Shown: positions 8,735 through 16,926, counted from the first letter of the stretch. The stretch is 64,000 nt of DNA from Thalassospira sp. TSL5-1 (GCF_001907695.1 NZ_KV880639.1:136103-200102), one strand, 5' to 3'. Numbers and translations: made by a program. The notes: a model not told the origin generated them from the sequence alone.

Positions 8735-9634
8735 TCAAATCGGTAACTCTTCGCCGTCAGCCGGTGTAAAGCCAATAACCTCAAGCAATTGCCGAACTTC
8801 CTGACGGGCCGCCATGTGCGACATGCTCAGCGTAATACCGATGCCCTTTTCACGCAAATCAAGAAGCGTTAGGCCATTCAGGAACAGTTCACGATAAATC
8901 ACACGTTCACCAAAACCCGGCGCAACCCGAAAATGAATGCGGCTTGCCAGCTTGTCGATGATTTCGGCGATATCACGCTTATTACGGGCATCAAGATGTG
9001 ACAAACGATTGCGCATCACAATCCAGTCAATAGACCCGCCATCAACCGCAGCACGGCGCTTGCGGGCATCCCACACCATTTCCGCATACAGGCTTGGCCC
9101 CTTGACTTCCAATGTCTCCGGGTCAATCCGTGCGAGCATATCCAAATCGATGTAACTGTCATTGATCGGGGTAATCAGGGTATCGGCACAGGCGTGGGCC
9201 AACCGCGAGAGATAATTGTCACTGCCGGGGCAATCCATGACGACAAAGTCATGGTTCAACACCAGCTCACCCAGGGCACGGGTAAATCTGTCCCGTTCAT
9301 CATGCTTGGCGGCGGTTGCGTCATTATCCTCGCTTTTATAAACCGGATAATGAACCGGCATCTTGAGCGAAAGTCCGCGTGCCTGATTAAAGGCCTGACG
9401 GTTTTCGACATATCGGGTCAATGTGCCCTGCCGGGCGTCAATATCCAGCGAACCGACGGAAAAATCCATTTTCAGCAAGGCAACAATCAGGTGCATCGCT
9501 GTTGTCGATTTGCCCGACCCGCCCTTTTCATTGCCAATGACAATGACATGCGCGCGTTTCGCGCGTCCGCCTGTGGATTGTGCGTCGCCCTGTCCCTTGA
9601 TTTCGGTCATGGTGGCGGTTGCGTCCCCCGTCAT
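8735..9634 (-). CDS. mipZ: MipZ-type division-plane positioning ATPase (ParA/MinD superfamily)
   Basis: P-loop ATPase that in Caulobacter forms a gradient from the ParB-bound poles and inhibits FtsZ away from midcell. The deviant Walker A GNEKGGSGKST is at about residues 34-44 with the family's signature Lys, followed by the MipZ-typical block SLDIDARQGTLTRYVENR. The switch II motif is VMDCPGSD, where ParA proteins have D-x-P/A-G. The C-terminal half keeps the length of Caulobacter MipZ. The frame opens at 9766. GGAG 9 bases before the ATG at 9634 supports that start, and the ATG at 9652 is the alternative. An inverted repeat lies upstream at 9702-9734. Family assignment is firm. The role is inferred from homologs. 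Confidence 0.9.
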   Translation of the reverse strand: MTGDATATMTEIKGQGDAQSTGGRAKRAHVIVIGNEKGGSGKSTTAMHLIVALLKMDFSVGSLDIDARQGTLTRYVENRQAFNQARGLSLKMPVHYPVYKSEDNDATAAKHDERDRFTRALGELVLNHDFVVMDCPGSDNYLSRLAHACADTLITPINDSYIDLDMLARIDPETLEVKGPSLYAEMVWDARKRRAAVDGGSIDWIVMRNRLSHLDARNKRDIAEIIDKLASRIHFRVAPGFGERVIYRELFLNGLTLLDLREKGIGITLSMSHMAARQEVRQLLEVIGFTPADGEELPI

Positions 9635-9701
9635 TACGCGCTGCTCCGTCATAGTGTGTTCTGAAAACCAAAAAGTCCCCAATGCCCGTGAATGAACGCC
9701 T

Positions 9702-9734
9702 TTATGCGTAAAAATCAAGTATAAAGACGCATAA
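9702..9734. repeat. Inverted repeat between mipZ and the divergent secreted-protein gene
   Basis: Perfect 8-base arms TTATGCGT and ACGCATAA separated by 17 bases, inside the divergent intergenic region. Arm spacing is near two helical turns, compatible with a dimeric regulator. No known motif is recognised. Confidence 0.5.
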
Positions 9735-9837
9735 GCCACAGCGCAAACCGGCTCTACCCTAGCCAATTTATCGTCTTGGCGCTAAACATAGAGCAATCGG
9801 CATCGCAAAGACAGCAAGCTCAACGGGGGAGAAGTTT

Positions 9838-10944
9838 GTGACCTTTCTGCAAAAATATATACCGGCATGCCTGGCACTTGCCGTGATCGGGATCTCAGCG
9901 CAGGCCAGCAGCCAAAATGCAGGGGCATTTCTTAAAATCGACGCGGCGCAAAGCCCGGTACGATATCACCCACCATTTAATGCGACGGCTGTCTATTTGC
10001 GACAGATCCGTGAAAACAGCACGGTTTATGTTGCGCGCTGGCTGGATCAAAGCGACGACAGCCACACGGCCAACCAGATATTTATCGAATCGGTCTTTTC
10101 CGAAACCAATCCCGGTTTTGCCTTTCGCACCGACACGCCACCGGCCAGCCTGCTGGATATGTTTGACGAATTAAGGGGAAAAAGCCGTGCCAATGGAAAC
10201 AGCTTTGCCTATCAAACCCCGTCGGGCCTCATTCAGGTCCTGCCCTTTGCCAAAGACAATGCCCAGTGCATCAGTTATGCCGGGCGCTGGGACCCTTTGC
10301 GCACGGATCAAAAAGGCAGTCAGCTTTTAGGGTATTTCTGTGAACCGATTGCCGTTCAAAATGCGCCACAGCACCAGGCCCCGGCACAACAAATGACATC
10401 AAACGCGGCACGCGATTTTGCCGCCGATTTCTTTTTACGATTTGAGATCAATTTGCCCGACAACACCGGCGCCACTGTGCCGGTCGCCCCGGCACCGCAA
10501 CTCACCGCACCGGGAACAAATCCACCTCTGCAAACCGAGGGCAACGTGCCGGTAACGACACAGGAAGGTGCCCCGCTGTCGGCATCGCCATCCACCTCGC
10601 CGCCAGCGGCAACACAAAAGGCCCCGGCCATAGCCCCCGACCAGGGGATTGGTATTACAACAAACTGGGGCAACCAGACCGGATATGGTGTGCTGAAATT
10701 TGACAAACCGGCCGGTGAAGGCACCATGATTGTCGATAGCGGGGATCGCCACTGCGAAGGATACTGGCAACATCAGGGCGGACGGTATCAAAGTGCTACC
10801 CTGCCGTTTGGCAACTGGGCAATTTTTTGTTCGGACGGCATTTCAGCCCGCGGCACCTATAACAGCCCGGACCCAAGCCAGGTCAAGGGCGAAGGCCAGG
10901 ACAGCAACGGCGCGCCGGTCTTTTTTCGTCAGGCAGGTCAATAA
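9838..10944 (+). CDS. Secreted protein of unknown function, two-part architecture
   Basis: Encodes 368 residues starting at GTG, with GGGGAG 7 bases upstream. A signal peptide covers about residues 1-24 (hydrophobic core LALAVIGISAQAS). The first half (to ~190) ends in a Cys pair (QCISYAG, GYFCEP) likely to form a disulfide. A Pro/Ala/Thr-rich linker spans about 210-270. The last ~90 residues (from ITTNWGNQTG) contain another Cys pair (RHCEGYW, AIFCSDG) and end GAPVFFRQ. I do not recognise either domain. The gene precedes the FAD oxidoreductase by 5 bases, so they share a transcript with the exported GH114-like protein. A cell-surface or periplasmic role is inferred. Confidence 0.8.
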   Translation: MTFLQKYIPACLALAVIGISAQASSQNAGAFLKIDAAQSPVRYHPPFNATAVYLRQIRENSTVYVARWLDQSDDSHTANQIFIESVFSETNPGFAFRTDTPPASLLDMFDELRGKSRANGNSFAYQTPSGLIQVLPFAKDNAQCISYAGRWDPLRTDQKGSQLLGYFCEPIAVQNAPQHQAPAQQMTSNAARDFAADFFLRFEINLPDNTGATVPVAPAPQLTAPGTNPPLQTEGNVPVTTQEGAPLSASPSTSPPAATQKAPAIAPDQGIGITTNWGNQTGYGVLKFDKPAGEGTMIVDSGDRHCEGYWQHQGGRYQSATLPFGNWAIFCSDGISARGTYNSPDPSQVKGEGQDSNGAPVFFRQAGQ

Positions 10945-10949
10945 CGATT

Positions 10950-12086
10950 ATGACGTTTGATATCGAAACCATTGTTGTAGGTGCGGGCGTTGTGGGCCTC
11001 GCCTGTGCACGCGCCTTGGCGCAAAGCGGGCGTGAGGTCATGATTATTGAACGTCATGACGCCATTGGTACCGAAACCAGTTCGCGTAACAGCGAAGTCA
11101 TTCATGCTGGAATTTATTACCCAAAAGGCAGCCTGAAGGCCAAATTGTGCATAAGTGGCAAACAGGCACTTTATCGCTATTGCGCGGATCGCGGCATTAA
11201 CCATCGCAATACCGGCAAACTGATTGTCGCTACCCACGATGCACAGATTGATGCCTTGCGCCAAATCGAAAAACACGCAATCGGCAATGGCGTTACCGAC
11301 CTTACCTGGCGTAGCGCAGAAGAAATTCACGAGCGCGAACCTGCTGTCAAATGTGTTGCCGCCCTTGAAAGCCCATCTACCGGGATTATTGACTCACACG
11401 ATTTAATGGTCTCGCTTCTGGGCGATGCCGAAATTGCCGGGGCCACCCTTGCCCTAAATACCGACGTTATTGCCGGTCGCCATGAAAATGGTTTGCACAT
11501 TCTTCAAACCCGTGATGTCGCGGGTGAAGAAATGGAAATTTCCTGCAAGGAACTGGTGATTGCGGGGGGATTGCACAGCCAGACACTGGCCAATAACTAT
11601 TCCGGCCTTGCCCGCCAAACTGTACCACCACAACATTATGCGCGCGGCATCTATTTCACGCTGGGCGGCAAAAGCCCGTTTTCAACCCTGATCTATCCGG
11701 CCCCGGAACAGGCCGGGCTTGGCATTCACCTGACCCTTGACCTTGGCGGGCAGGCGCGCTTTGGCCCCGATGTTGAATGGATTGACCAGCCCGACTACAC
11801 CGTTAACGATGCCCGGCGCAGCCTGTTTGCGGATGCCATTCGCCGCTATTATCCCGACCTGGATGAAGCAGCGTTACAGCCGGGCTATGCCGGTATCCGT
11901 CCCAAAATCCAGTCCAAAGGTGAACCGGCACGCGACTTCCTGATTTCCGGGCCCGATGATCATGGTGTTGATGGGTTGATAACGCTTTACGGCATTGAAT
12001 CGCCCGGGCTGACGGCATCAATGGCGATCGGGGATTATGTCTGTGCTAAACTCAGTTCTTTACCGGTAAAAAAGGCTGCATGCTGA
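10950..12086 (+). CDS. FAD-dependent oxidoreductase, L-2-hydroxyglutarate oxidase/dehydrogenase-like
   Basis: A 378-residue DAO-family flavoenzyme. The dinucleotide-binding glycines are G11-x-G13-x-x-G16 (GAGVVGLACARALA). The block ETSSRNSEVIHAGIYYPKGSLKAKLC is typical of the L2HGDH/LhgO branch, and a C-terminal FAD-contact segment (ESPGLTASMAIGDYV) closes the fold. It most likely oxidises a 2-hydroxy acid to a 2-oxo acid and passes electrons to quinone or oxygen. The substrate cannot be fixed from sequence, because LhgO relatives also include glycerol-3-phosphate-like and hydroxyacid oxidases. The start is 5 bases after the upstream stop, and the end overlaps the next gene by 7 bases, so translation is coupled. 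Confidence 0.85.
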   Translation: MTFDIETIVVGAGVVGLACARALAQSGREVMIIERHDAIGTETSSRNSEVIHAGIYYPKGSLKAKLCISGKQALYRYCADRGINHRNTGKLIVATHDAQIDALRQIEKHAIGNGVTDLTWRSAEEIHEREPAVKCVAALESPSTGIIDSHDLMVSLLGDAEIAGATLALNTDVIAGRHENGLHILQTRDVAGEEMEISCKELVIAGGLHSQTLANNYSGLARQTVPPQHYARGIYFTLGGKSPFSTLIYPAPEQAGLGIHLTLDLGGQARFGPDVEWIDQPDYTVNDARRSLFADAIRRYYPDLDEAALQPGYAGIRPKIQSKGEPARDFLISGPDDHGVDGLITLYGIESPGLTASMAIGDYVCAKLSSLPVKKAAC

Positions 12087-13264
12087 TCATGGTTTCCGCC
12101 CTTGCGCTCCGCCCCGCCGGGTTTACCCGTCGTCATCAAAGTGAAACAGCATCTGGCTGGCGATTGTTTTCGCGCAGTTTTTTTCTTGCTGGCCTGATGG
12201 CAGGATTAATGATCAGTTCGCTGCCTTTTCATGCGAATGCGCAGCAACTTGAACCCTTTGTTCCGCCAGCCAACAGCCTGTCCAACAGCCCGGATGTGGG
12301 CGACAACAAAGACGAAGATGATTCCAAACCAAAGCGTGATTTTGCCGAAGAAATGCGCAAAATGATCGTCTCGCTAAGCCGCTGGGCCAAAAATCAGCGA
12401 AGCGATTTTTCGATCATCGCCATGAACGGGTTGGACCTCACGACATTTATTGAACCGGGGCTGTTTGTTACCAAGTCCGATGCCAAACCAGCCCGTAATT
12501 TCATCCGCGCGCTGGACGGTTTTCTGGTCGAGGCCCCGCGTTACGGACGCGATGGTTACAACAAGGAAACCGCCGAAGGCGAGGTCAAATATGATCAGCA
12601 ATATCTGGAACGCCTGTCAAATACCGGCATGCGGTTTTTCATGCTTGATTATACCGACAAGATGGAAAACATCCGCAAATCACGCCAGAATCTGAAAGAC
12701 CTTGACCCGCTTTATTACGCAGCCCCGCCCCCGGACATGCAGCTTTCAGCACTAGCAAAGGTGCCTTCGACACCGTTTAACGAAAACCCCTTTGTCATTG
12801 ATACGATCCACAAGGCGCGCAATTACGCAATGGTGATCGACAGCGCCCCATTTGGCAATAAAGACGCCTATGTCAATGCGCTGGCCAACACCAATTACGA
12901 CATCCTGATCCTGGATGCCTTTCACCGTGGCACGGTTCCGCTGACTTTTGATGACATGCGAAAATTGCGCTACAAAAAACTTGGCACGCCCCGATTGCTG
13001 CTGGCTTATGTCGATGTTGGAACGGCACAAACCTACCGCTATTACTGGCGGGCGGACTGGCGCGCCGGATCGCCCGATTTTATCAGCAGTGCCAGCAACA
13101 CGGGCCGGTGGGGCCAGGAAAACCATGTTTATTACTGGGAACCACAATGGCAAAACATCATTTTTGGCAATGCCAACAGTTACGTCGCCGGCCTGATGCA
13201 GCTTGGTTTTGACGGCATTGTCATCGACGGCGTTGACGATTATCGATGGTGGGCTGACCAGTAA
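12080..13264 (+). CDS. Exported GH114-like (endo-alpha-1,4-polygalactosaminidase family) protein
   Basis: A 394-residue protein with a long basic n-region and a hydrophobic segment (about 33-49) ending HANA-QQ near residue 54, read as an export signal. After an acidic linker (about 70-95), the rest resembles the GH114/TM1410 TIM barrel: an early strand NYDILILDAFHRG, the strand LLLAYVDVGTAQTYRYYW, the segment YWEPQWQNIIFGNA, and the C-terminal strand GFDGIVIDGVDDY. Acidic residues at the strand ends fit glycosidase catalysis. GH114 enzymes cut poly-galactosamine exopolysaccharides. Residues about 100-230 are less familiar. AAGG precedes the ATG, which overlaps the FAD oxidoreductase stop. Enzymatic activity is not proven by the sequence. 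Confidence 0.75.
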   Translation: MLIMVSALALRPAGFTRRHQSETASGWRLFSRSFFLAGLMAGLMISSLPFHANAQQLEPFVPPANSLSNSPDVGDNKDEDDSKPKRDFAEEMRKMIVSLSRWAKNQRSDFSIIAMNGLDLTTFIEPGLFVTKSDAKPARNFIRALDGFLVEAPRYGRDGYNKETAEGEVKYDQQYLERLSNTGMRFFMLDYTDKMENIRKSRQNLKDLDPLYYAAPPPDMQLSALAKVPSTPFNENPFVIDTIHKARNYAMVIDSAPFGNKDAYVNALANTNYDILILDAFHRGTVPLTFDDMRKLRYKKLGTPRLLLAYVDVGTAQTYRYYWRADWRAGSPDFISSASNTGRWGQENHVYYWEPQWQNIIFGNANSYVAGLMQLGFDGIVIDGVDDYRWWADQ

Positions 13265-13329
13265 ACAAAAACCGGGCACAAACGGGTATTTCAAGACATA
13301 ATATCCCAATAGAATCGCAGGAGAAAATC

Positions 13330-13929
13330 GTGTCCAAGGTTATAACCCACTATTTCTTTGTCCCTTCGCCCTGGGCCTTTTTAGGCCTTCAGCGGGCAAT
13401 GGAGATTGCCAAACGCCATAATGCCTCACTCGATCATCGCCCGGTGGACCCGGCCGAGATTTTCAAACATGGTGGCGGTGTTCCCTTGCATCAGCGTCCG
13501 ATCCCGCGTCAGCAATACCGGATGGTCGAACTCAAACGCTGGCGCAAGTTTCTGGATATTCCCTTAAATGAAAGCCCGAAATTCTTTCCGGTGGATGGCT
13601 CATTGGCAGCAGGAACCATGATTGCCGCCAAGCGTGACGGCCACGATATTTCAAACCTGATTATGGCCATCATGGAAGATATCTGGGTAAACGACCGTAA
13701 TGTTGCCGCCCCCGACACCATTGCCAGCGCCCTGGCGCGCACTGGTCTTGACGGTAAATATCTCGAACAGGCGCATGACCAGACCGTTACCCATACCTTC
13801 AAAAGCTATACCGAAGATGCCAAAACCCTCAACATCTTTGGTGCCCCGACCTATTTTGTCGATGACGAAATGTTCTGGGGACAGGACAGGCTGGACTTTG
13901 TCGACCGCGCGCTCTCGGAAGCCGAATGA
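13330..13929 (+). CDS. 2-hydroxychromene-2-carboxylate isomerase-like DsbA-fold protein (copy 1)
   Basis: Encodes 199 residues from a GTG with AGGAG 7 bases upstream. The thioredoxin/GST-kappa fold of the HCCA isomerase family is recognised from the N-terminal strand followed by VPSPWAFLG. Here a Ser replaces the DsbA Cys pair and probably activates glutathione. The C-terminal cis-Pro loop is GAPTYFVDDEMFWGQDRLDFVDRAL. In naphthalene pathways the enzyme isomerises a ring-fission product, but most chromosomal copies have unknown substrates. No aromatic-degradation genes are adjacent. A second member of the family is encoded at 22762. It lies 65 bases after the GH114-like gene and may be in the same transcript. 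Confidence 0.87.
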   Translation: MSKVITHYFFVPSPWAFLGLQRAMEIAKRHNASLDHRPVDPAEIFKHGGGVPLHQRPIPRQQYRMVELKRWRKFLDIPLNESPKFFPVDGSLAAGTMIAAKRDGHDISNLIMAIMEDIWVNDRNVAAPDTIASALARTGLDGKYLEQAHDQTVTHTFKSYTEDAKTLNIFGAPTYFVDDEMFWGQDRLDFVDRALSEAE

Positions 13930-14007
13930 TCGTTTAAAGCGATTTGTCTTTACCACATATTCCTGTGGGCCCACTGAGCGGCAGGGCAACAACCTATCGT
14001 AAAACAA

Positions 14008-14040
14008 GAAACAGGGCGGGTGTGGATCCCGCCCTGTTTC
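14008..14040. terminator. Bidirectional terminator between isomerase gene and small-protein gene
   Basis: Perfect 13-bp stem (GAAACAGGGCGGG and its complement, 7-base loop). The flanks are T-rich in both orientations, and it is placed between two convergent genes. Confidence 0.85.
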
Positions 14041-14109
14041 TTTGCAACTTTTTGCACAGATATCGCCAGCTTCAACACCCAAAACCCGGCGCTGATGCGG
14101 CCCCTAAAA

Positions 14110-14343
14110 TCAATCGTGGCGTTTGACGTGATCGACAACAAATCCGTCACAGGACGGATAATTTTTTTCGATCATGGCAAGTGCCTTTGTTTTGGTCTGT
14201 GCCGCTACTTCGTGAGTCTGTATATCGGCCCAACGGTCGTCATACAGGGCATGAGAACGGTTTTCCTTAACGCACTCACGCACGAATTTGTTGTGCAACC
14301 CAACTTGATAAACCCGCTTCCGGTGGTCTGTAAAAGCTGACAT
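14110..14343 (-). CDS. Small basic cytoplasmic protein, unknown function
   Basis: A 77-residue frame with an excellent ribosome site (AGAGGAG, 9 bases before the ATG) and its own downstream terminator, so it is probably a true gene. The sequence is hydrophilic and rich in His, Lys, Asp and Arg, with no signal peptide or membrane segment. Visible blocks are KRVYQVGLHNKFVRECVKE, RWADIQTHEVAAQTKTKALA and a C-terminal YPSCDGFVVDHVK. It contains two Cys but no metal-site spacing. I do not recognise the family. It stands alone, with a non-coding region on its 5' side. Confidence 0.65.
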   Translation of the reverse strand: MSAFTDHRKRVYQVGLHNKFVRECVKENRSHALYDDRWADIQTHEVAAQTKTKALAMIEKNYPSCDGFVVDHVKRHD

Positions 14344-14744
14344 CCCCCGAAACTCCTCTTGCTGTCAGCGTCCGACCCGACGCTTGATGTGTCCTGATGA
14401 TATCTCTCTTGAAAATGAAATATCAACCACAAGTCTGCGACCAGTAGTTTAACGAGCCGTAAATCATCCGGCCTGAATCGTAATTTAATTGAAACATAAG
14501 AAACCACAGCGCGCCAGTTTTGCATAATCGGCTTGCAATATTTGCACGAAATAAAATTACAAAGCAGCGCTGACTCGGACATTAAATTCCACACAACCCA
14601 AGGCTTTGCTTCAAAACGGTCTTTTTTGCTTTTTTGGCAACTTTCCAATTGCCGAATGGGCTATCTCGGCAAACATAAAAGGGTAAGCAGGACTTTTTTC
14701 TTTCCCAAAATCAAAACAAAACCAGCCCGGGAGGCTGTCCCAAG
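14344..14744. other. 400-base non-coding stretch upstream of leucine dehydrogenase
   Basis: AT-rich divergent intergenic region. No frame with coding character was seen. It holds a TGCAA-TAT-TTGCA palindrome (14534-14546) and, close to the leucine dehydrogenase ATG, a GGGA...TCCC arm pair around its ribosome site. Promoters for both flanking genes must lie here but cannot be placed with confidence. Confidence 0.5.
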
Positions 14745-15794
14745 ATGTCCATTTTTTCCGATCCCGCCTTTGATAATCATGAACAGGTTGTTTTTGCCAG
14801 CGACCGCGAAACCGGCTTGAAAGCCATTATCGCTGTTCACAACACCCATCTTGGCCCTTCGTTGGGCGGATGCCGTATGTGGCCCTATGCCAGCGAACAG
14901 GATGCCATTCACGATGTTTTGCGCCTGTCGCGCGGCATGACCTATAAATCGGCCCTGGTTAATCTGCCGCTTGGGGGCGGTAAATCCGTTATCATCGGTG
15001 ATCCGCGCACCCAGAAAACGCCGGAGCTGTTTCGCGCTGTCGGCCGGGCGGTCGAACGTCTTAATGGTCGTTATATCGTCGCCGAAGATGTTGGCACCAG
15101 CCCCGCCGATATGGCTGAAATTGCCCGTCAGACACACCATGTTGGCGGCATCAATGATGGCAAGGACCCAGCGCGCACTGGCGATCCCTCGCCTTTTACC
15201 GCCTATGGCGTGTTTATCGGCCTGAAAGAAGCCGTCAAACACAAAACCGGCAATGATGACCTTAAGGATATGCGCGTCGCCGTGCAGGGTCTGGGCAATG
15301 TCGGTTTTCACCTTTGCGAGCTGTTGCACAATGCCGGCGCCGAGCTGATTGTTGCCGATATCAATGCCAGCGCGGTTGATCGGGCGGTTGACCGGTTTGG
15401 GGCCAAAGCTGTTTCCGTTGATGAAATCCTGTCGGTCAATGCAGATGTTTTGGCTCCCTGCGCGCTGGGTGGCATCATCAACGACACCTCGATTGCCAGC
15501 CTGAAGGCCGGGATTATTGCCGGGGCGGCAAACAACCAGCTTGAAGCAGACCGCCACGGCGACATTTTGCGCGAAATGGGTGTGTTATATGCGCCGGATT
15601 ACGTCATTAATGCCGGTGGCGTCGTCGAGGTGCATTACTGCCGCGAAGGTCGCCCGGTTAGCGAAACAAACCGCCATATTGAAGGGATTGGCGCAACAGT
15701 GCGCGAAATCTTTGAACGGGCGGACCGGGAAAACAAATCAACCAGCTTTATCGCCGACCGCCTGGCCGAGGAACGTTTTGGCAAAAAGGCATAA
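14745..15794 (+). CDS. Leucine dehydrogenase (Glu/Leu/Phe/Val dehydrogenase family)
   Basis: Reversible NAD-dependent oxidative deamination of branched-chain amino acids, L-leucine to 4-methyl-2-oxopentanoate. The 349 residues match LeuDH rather than the longer glutamate dehydrogenases. Lys68 (MTYKSA) and Lys80 (GGGKSV), the substrate and catalytic lysines of Bacillus LeuDH, fall at the same numbers here. The GGCR motif at 41-44 is conserved. The Rossmann NAD site is VQGLGNVG, followed by the acidic strand end VADIN, which favours NAD over NADP. GGGAGG lies about 10 bases before the ATG. It would start leucine catabolism, whose lower steps are encoded at 23.7-29.0 kb. Valine or isoleucine may also be used. 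Confidence 0.92.
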   Translation: MSIFSDPAFDNHEQVVFASDRETGLKAIIAVHNTHLGPSLGGCRMWPYASEQDAIHDVLRLSRGMTYKSALVNLPLGGGKSVIIGDPRTQKTPELFRAVGRAVERLNGRYIVAEDVGTSPADMAEIARQTHHVGGINDGKDPARTGDPSPFTAYGVFIGLKEAVKHKTGNDDLKDMRVAVQGLGNVGFHLCELLHNAGAELIVADINASAVDRAVDRFGAKAVSVDEILSVNADVLAPCALGGIINDTSIASLKAGIIAGAANNQLEADRHGDILREMGVLYAPDYVINAGGVVEVHYCREGRPVSETNRHIEGIGATVREIFERADRENKSTSFIADRLAEERFGKKA

Positions 15795-15795
15795 T

Positions 15796-15814
15796 TTTTA
15801 CCAGACTGGTAAAA
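15796..15814. repeat. 19-base near-perfect palindrome after the leucine dehydrogenase stop
   Basis: Arms TTTTACCAG and CTGGTAAAA around a single A. It lies immediately before the GC-rich terminator. It may be an extra RNA stem rather than a protein site. Confidence 0.5.
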
Positions 15815-15816
15815 TG

Positions 15817-15847
15817 AAAGGCGAGGCCCCAGCGGCTTCGCCTTTTT
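15817..15847 (+). terminator. Terminator of the leucine dehydrogenase gene
   Basis: Stem AAAGGCGA-G-GCC with GGC-T-TCGCCTTT followed by T-rich sequence, about 25 bases after the stop. Confidence 0.8.
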
Positions 15848-15897
15848 CGTTTGTATGCAAAAAAGTTGGTGTTTAACCGACGAAACAGTCCAAATGG

Positions 15898-16128
15898 CTA
15901 TTCCGCTGCAATCGCCTGATCAGCGGCAACATTGGCAACCACCTGATCCTGCCCGCCATCCGAACAGCAATGACGGTTCAGTTCTGCCCGCATGTGACAG
16001 GCACATTTACCACATTGTGGTTTGCAGCCGTGAAAACGGAAAACCTCTGCCGGACGCGTCGCATTGCCATCCGTCGCAGCACGTTTTACATCGCCCTGGT
16101 TAAGGGCATTACAAACACATACAAACAT
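15898..16128 (-). CDS. bfd: Bacterioferritin-associated ferredoxin
   Basis: Small [2Fe-2S] protein that reduces iron in bacterioferritin so that it can be released. Of 76 residues, Cys4 and Cys6 (CVC) and Cys39 and Cys42 (CGKC) reproduce the Bfd ligand spacing of E. coli, where they are 4, 6, 38 and 41. The C-terminal tail (DQVVANVAADQAIAAE) is longer than in E. coli and carries two extra Cys before it (HCC). No bacterioferritin gene is adjacent. Upstream are two copies of TGCAAATGC, 41 bases apart, which may be part of an iron-responsive operator. Such genes are usually induced on iron shortage. Confidence 0.92.
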   Translation of the reverse strand: MFVCVCNALNQGDVKRAATDGNATRPAEVFRFHGCKPQCGKCACHMRAELNRHCCSDGGQDQVVANVAADQAIAAE

Positions 16129-16130
16129 AA

Positions 16131-16181
16131 ATGCAAATGCAATCAGTTATTAGTTACACCCAATCTAACTACTGCAAATGC
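16131..16181. promoter_or_regulatory. Repeated TGCAAATGC motif upstream of bfd
   Basis: TGCAAATGC occurs at 16132-16140 and 16173-16181, in the same orientation and 41 bases apart (about four helical turns), in AT-rich DNA before the bfd start. It could be an iron-regulator site, but no exact consensus is matched. Confidence 0.35.
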
Positions 16182-16226
16182 GAATGCGTTTCAAATGATT
16201 TCGATCAAATTCCCGTTTCGGGGCAC

Positions 16227-16258
16227 AAAAAAATCCGCAGCCAGCTTGAGGCTGCGGA
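16227..16258 (-). terminator. Terminator of the BON lipoprotein gene
   Basis: Perfect 9-bp stem TCCGCAGCC/GGCTGCGGA with a 7-base loop, followed on the minus strand by seven T. Confidence 0.9.
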
Positions 16259-16290
16259 CCCAGATGGGAAAATATCCTGTCGTTACAAGA

Positions 16291-16926
16291 TCATCCGACA
16301 ACCGATACATGGCTGACCACTTTGGTCACCCCCTTGATGCGACGTACGATATTCAGCACCTTGTCATATTCGGTTTTATTGGCCGATTCGCCCATGATAT
16401 AGACGATATTGCCTACCGTTTCCCAACGGTAATTCACTGAACGAACACCCTTTTCTGCCAACAGCAGGGCCTTGATCTGGCTGTCGATCCAGACATCGGA
16501 AACTGACTGTTTGGCCGAATCGGCTGGCACGGCATTATCTTCACCGTATTTCTGCTCGGCCTCGCGATATTCGGCAACGGTTTTGGCATCTGCAACCTGC
16601 AGGTGATCATAAATTTTCGTGATGCGCTTATCCTGGCGAATGATCGACATCACGTCGTAATATTTGCCTTTGGAATCCACCATGCCTGTCACCATGACCT
16701 GCTGTTTCCAAATATCGACATTCACGTCGATAAGATAACTGTGATCAACTTCGGCAAATTTACCCAGAATTTCCGATTTGATCTTGGTATCGAGCCACTG
16801 ATCATCGCCAGAGCGATTTTCGACCGGCATTTGCAACGGGCCACAAGCCGCCAGCGGGGCACTGAAAACGATTCCCAGTGCCACAACCTGCAATGTTCGT
16901 TTCAAACCGCGAGACATACGTTTCAT
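16291..16926 (-). CDS. BON-domain lipoprotein (OsmY/YraP/DolP-like)
   Basis: A 211-residue exported lipoprotein with lipobox LAAC (Cys28) after a basic start and a hydrophobic core. Two BON domains follow, about 40-112 (beginning DQWLDTKIKSEIL, with VDIWKQQVMVTGMVDS) and 140-211 (DVWIDSQIKALLL, with VGNIVYIMGES). Each has the alpha-beta-beta pattern and the conserved Gly. BON proteins bind phospholipid and help keep the outer membrane intact. YraP/DolP of E. coli, with the same lipoprotein-plus-two-BON layout, acts at division-site envelope. AGGAG precedes the ATG. The gene is monocistronic with a strong terminator. Confidence 0.92.
   Translation of the reverse strand: MKRMSRGLKRTLQVVALGIVFSAPLAACGPLQMPVENRSGDDQWLDTKIKSEILGKFAEVDHSYLIDVNVDIWKQQVMVTGMVDSKGKYYDVMSIIRQDKRITKIYDHLQVADAKTVAEYREAEQKYGEDNAVPADSAKQSVSDVWIDSQIKALLLAEKGVRSVNYRWETVGNIVYIMGESANKTEYDKVLNIVRRIKGVTKVVSHVSVVG

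Noticed and set aside
14205..14648. 147-residue minus-strand frame overlapping the small-protein gene
   Set aside because: No ribosome site, Cys/Trp-rich random composition, and it covers the upstream region of leucine dehydrogenase.
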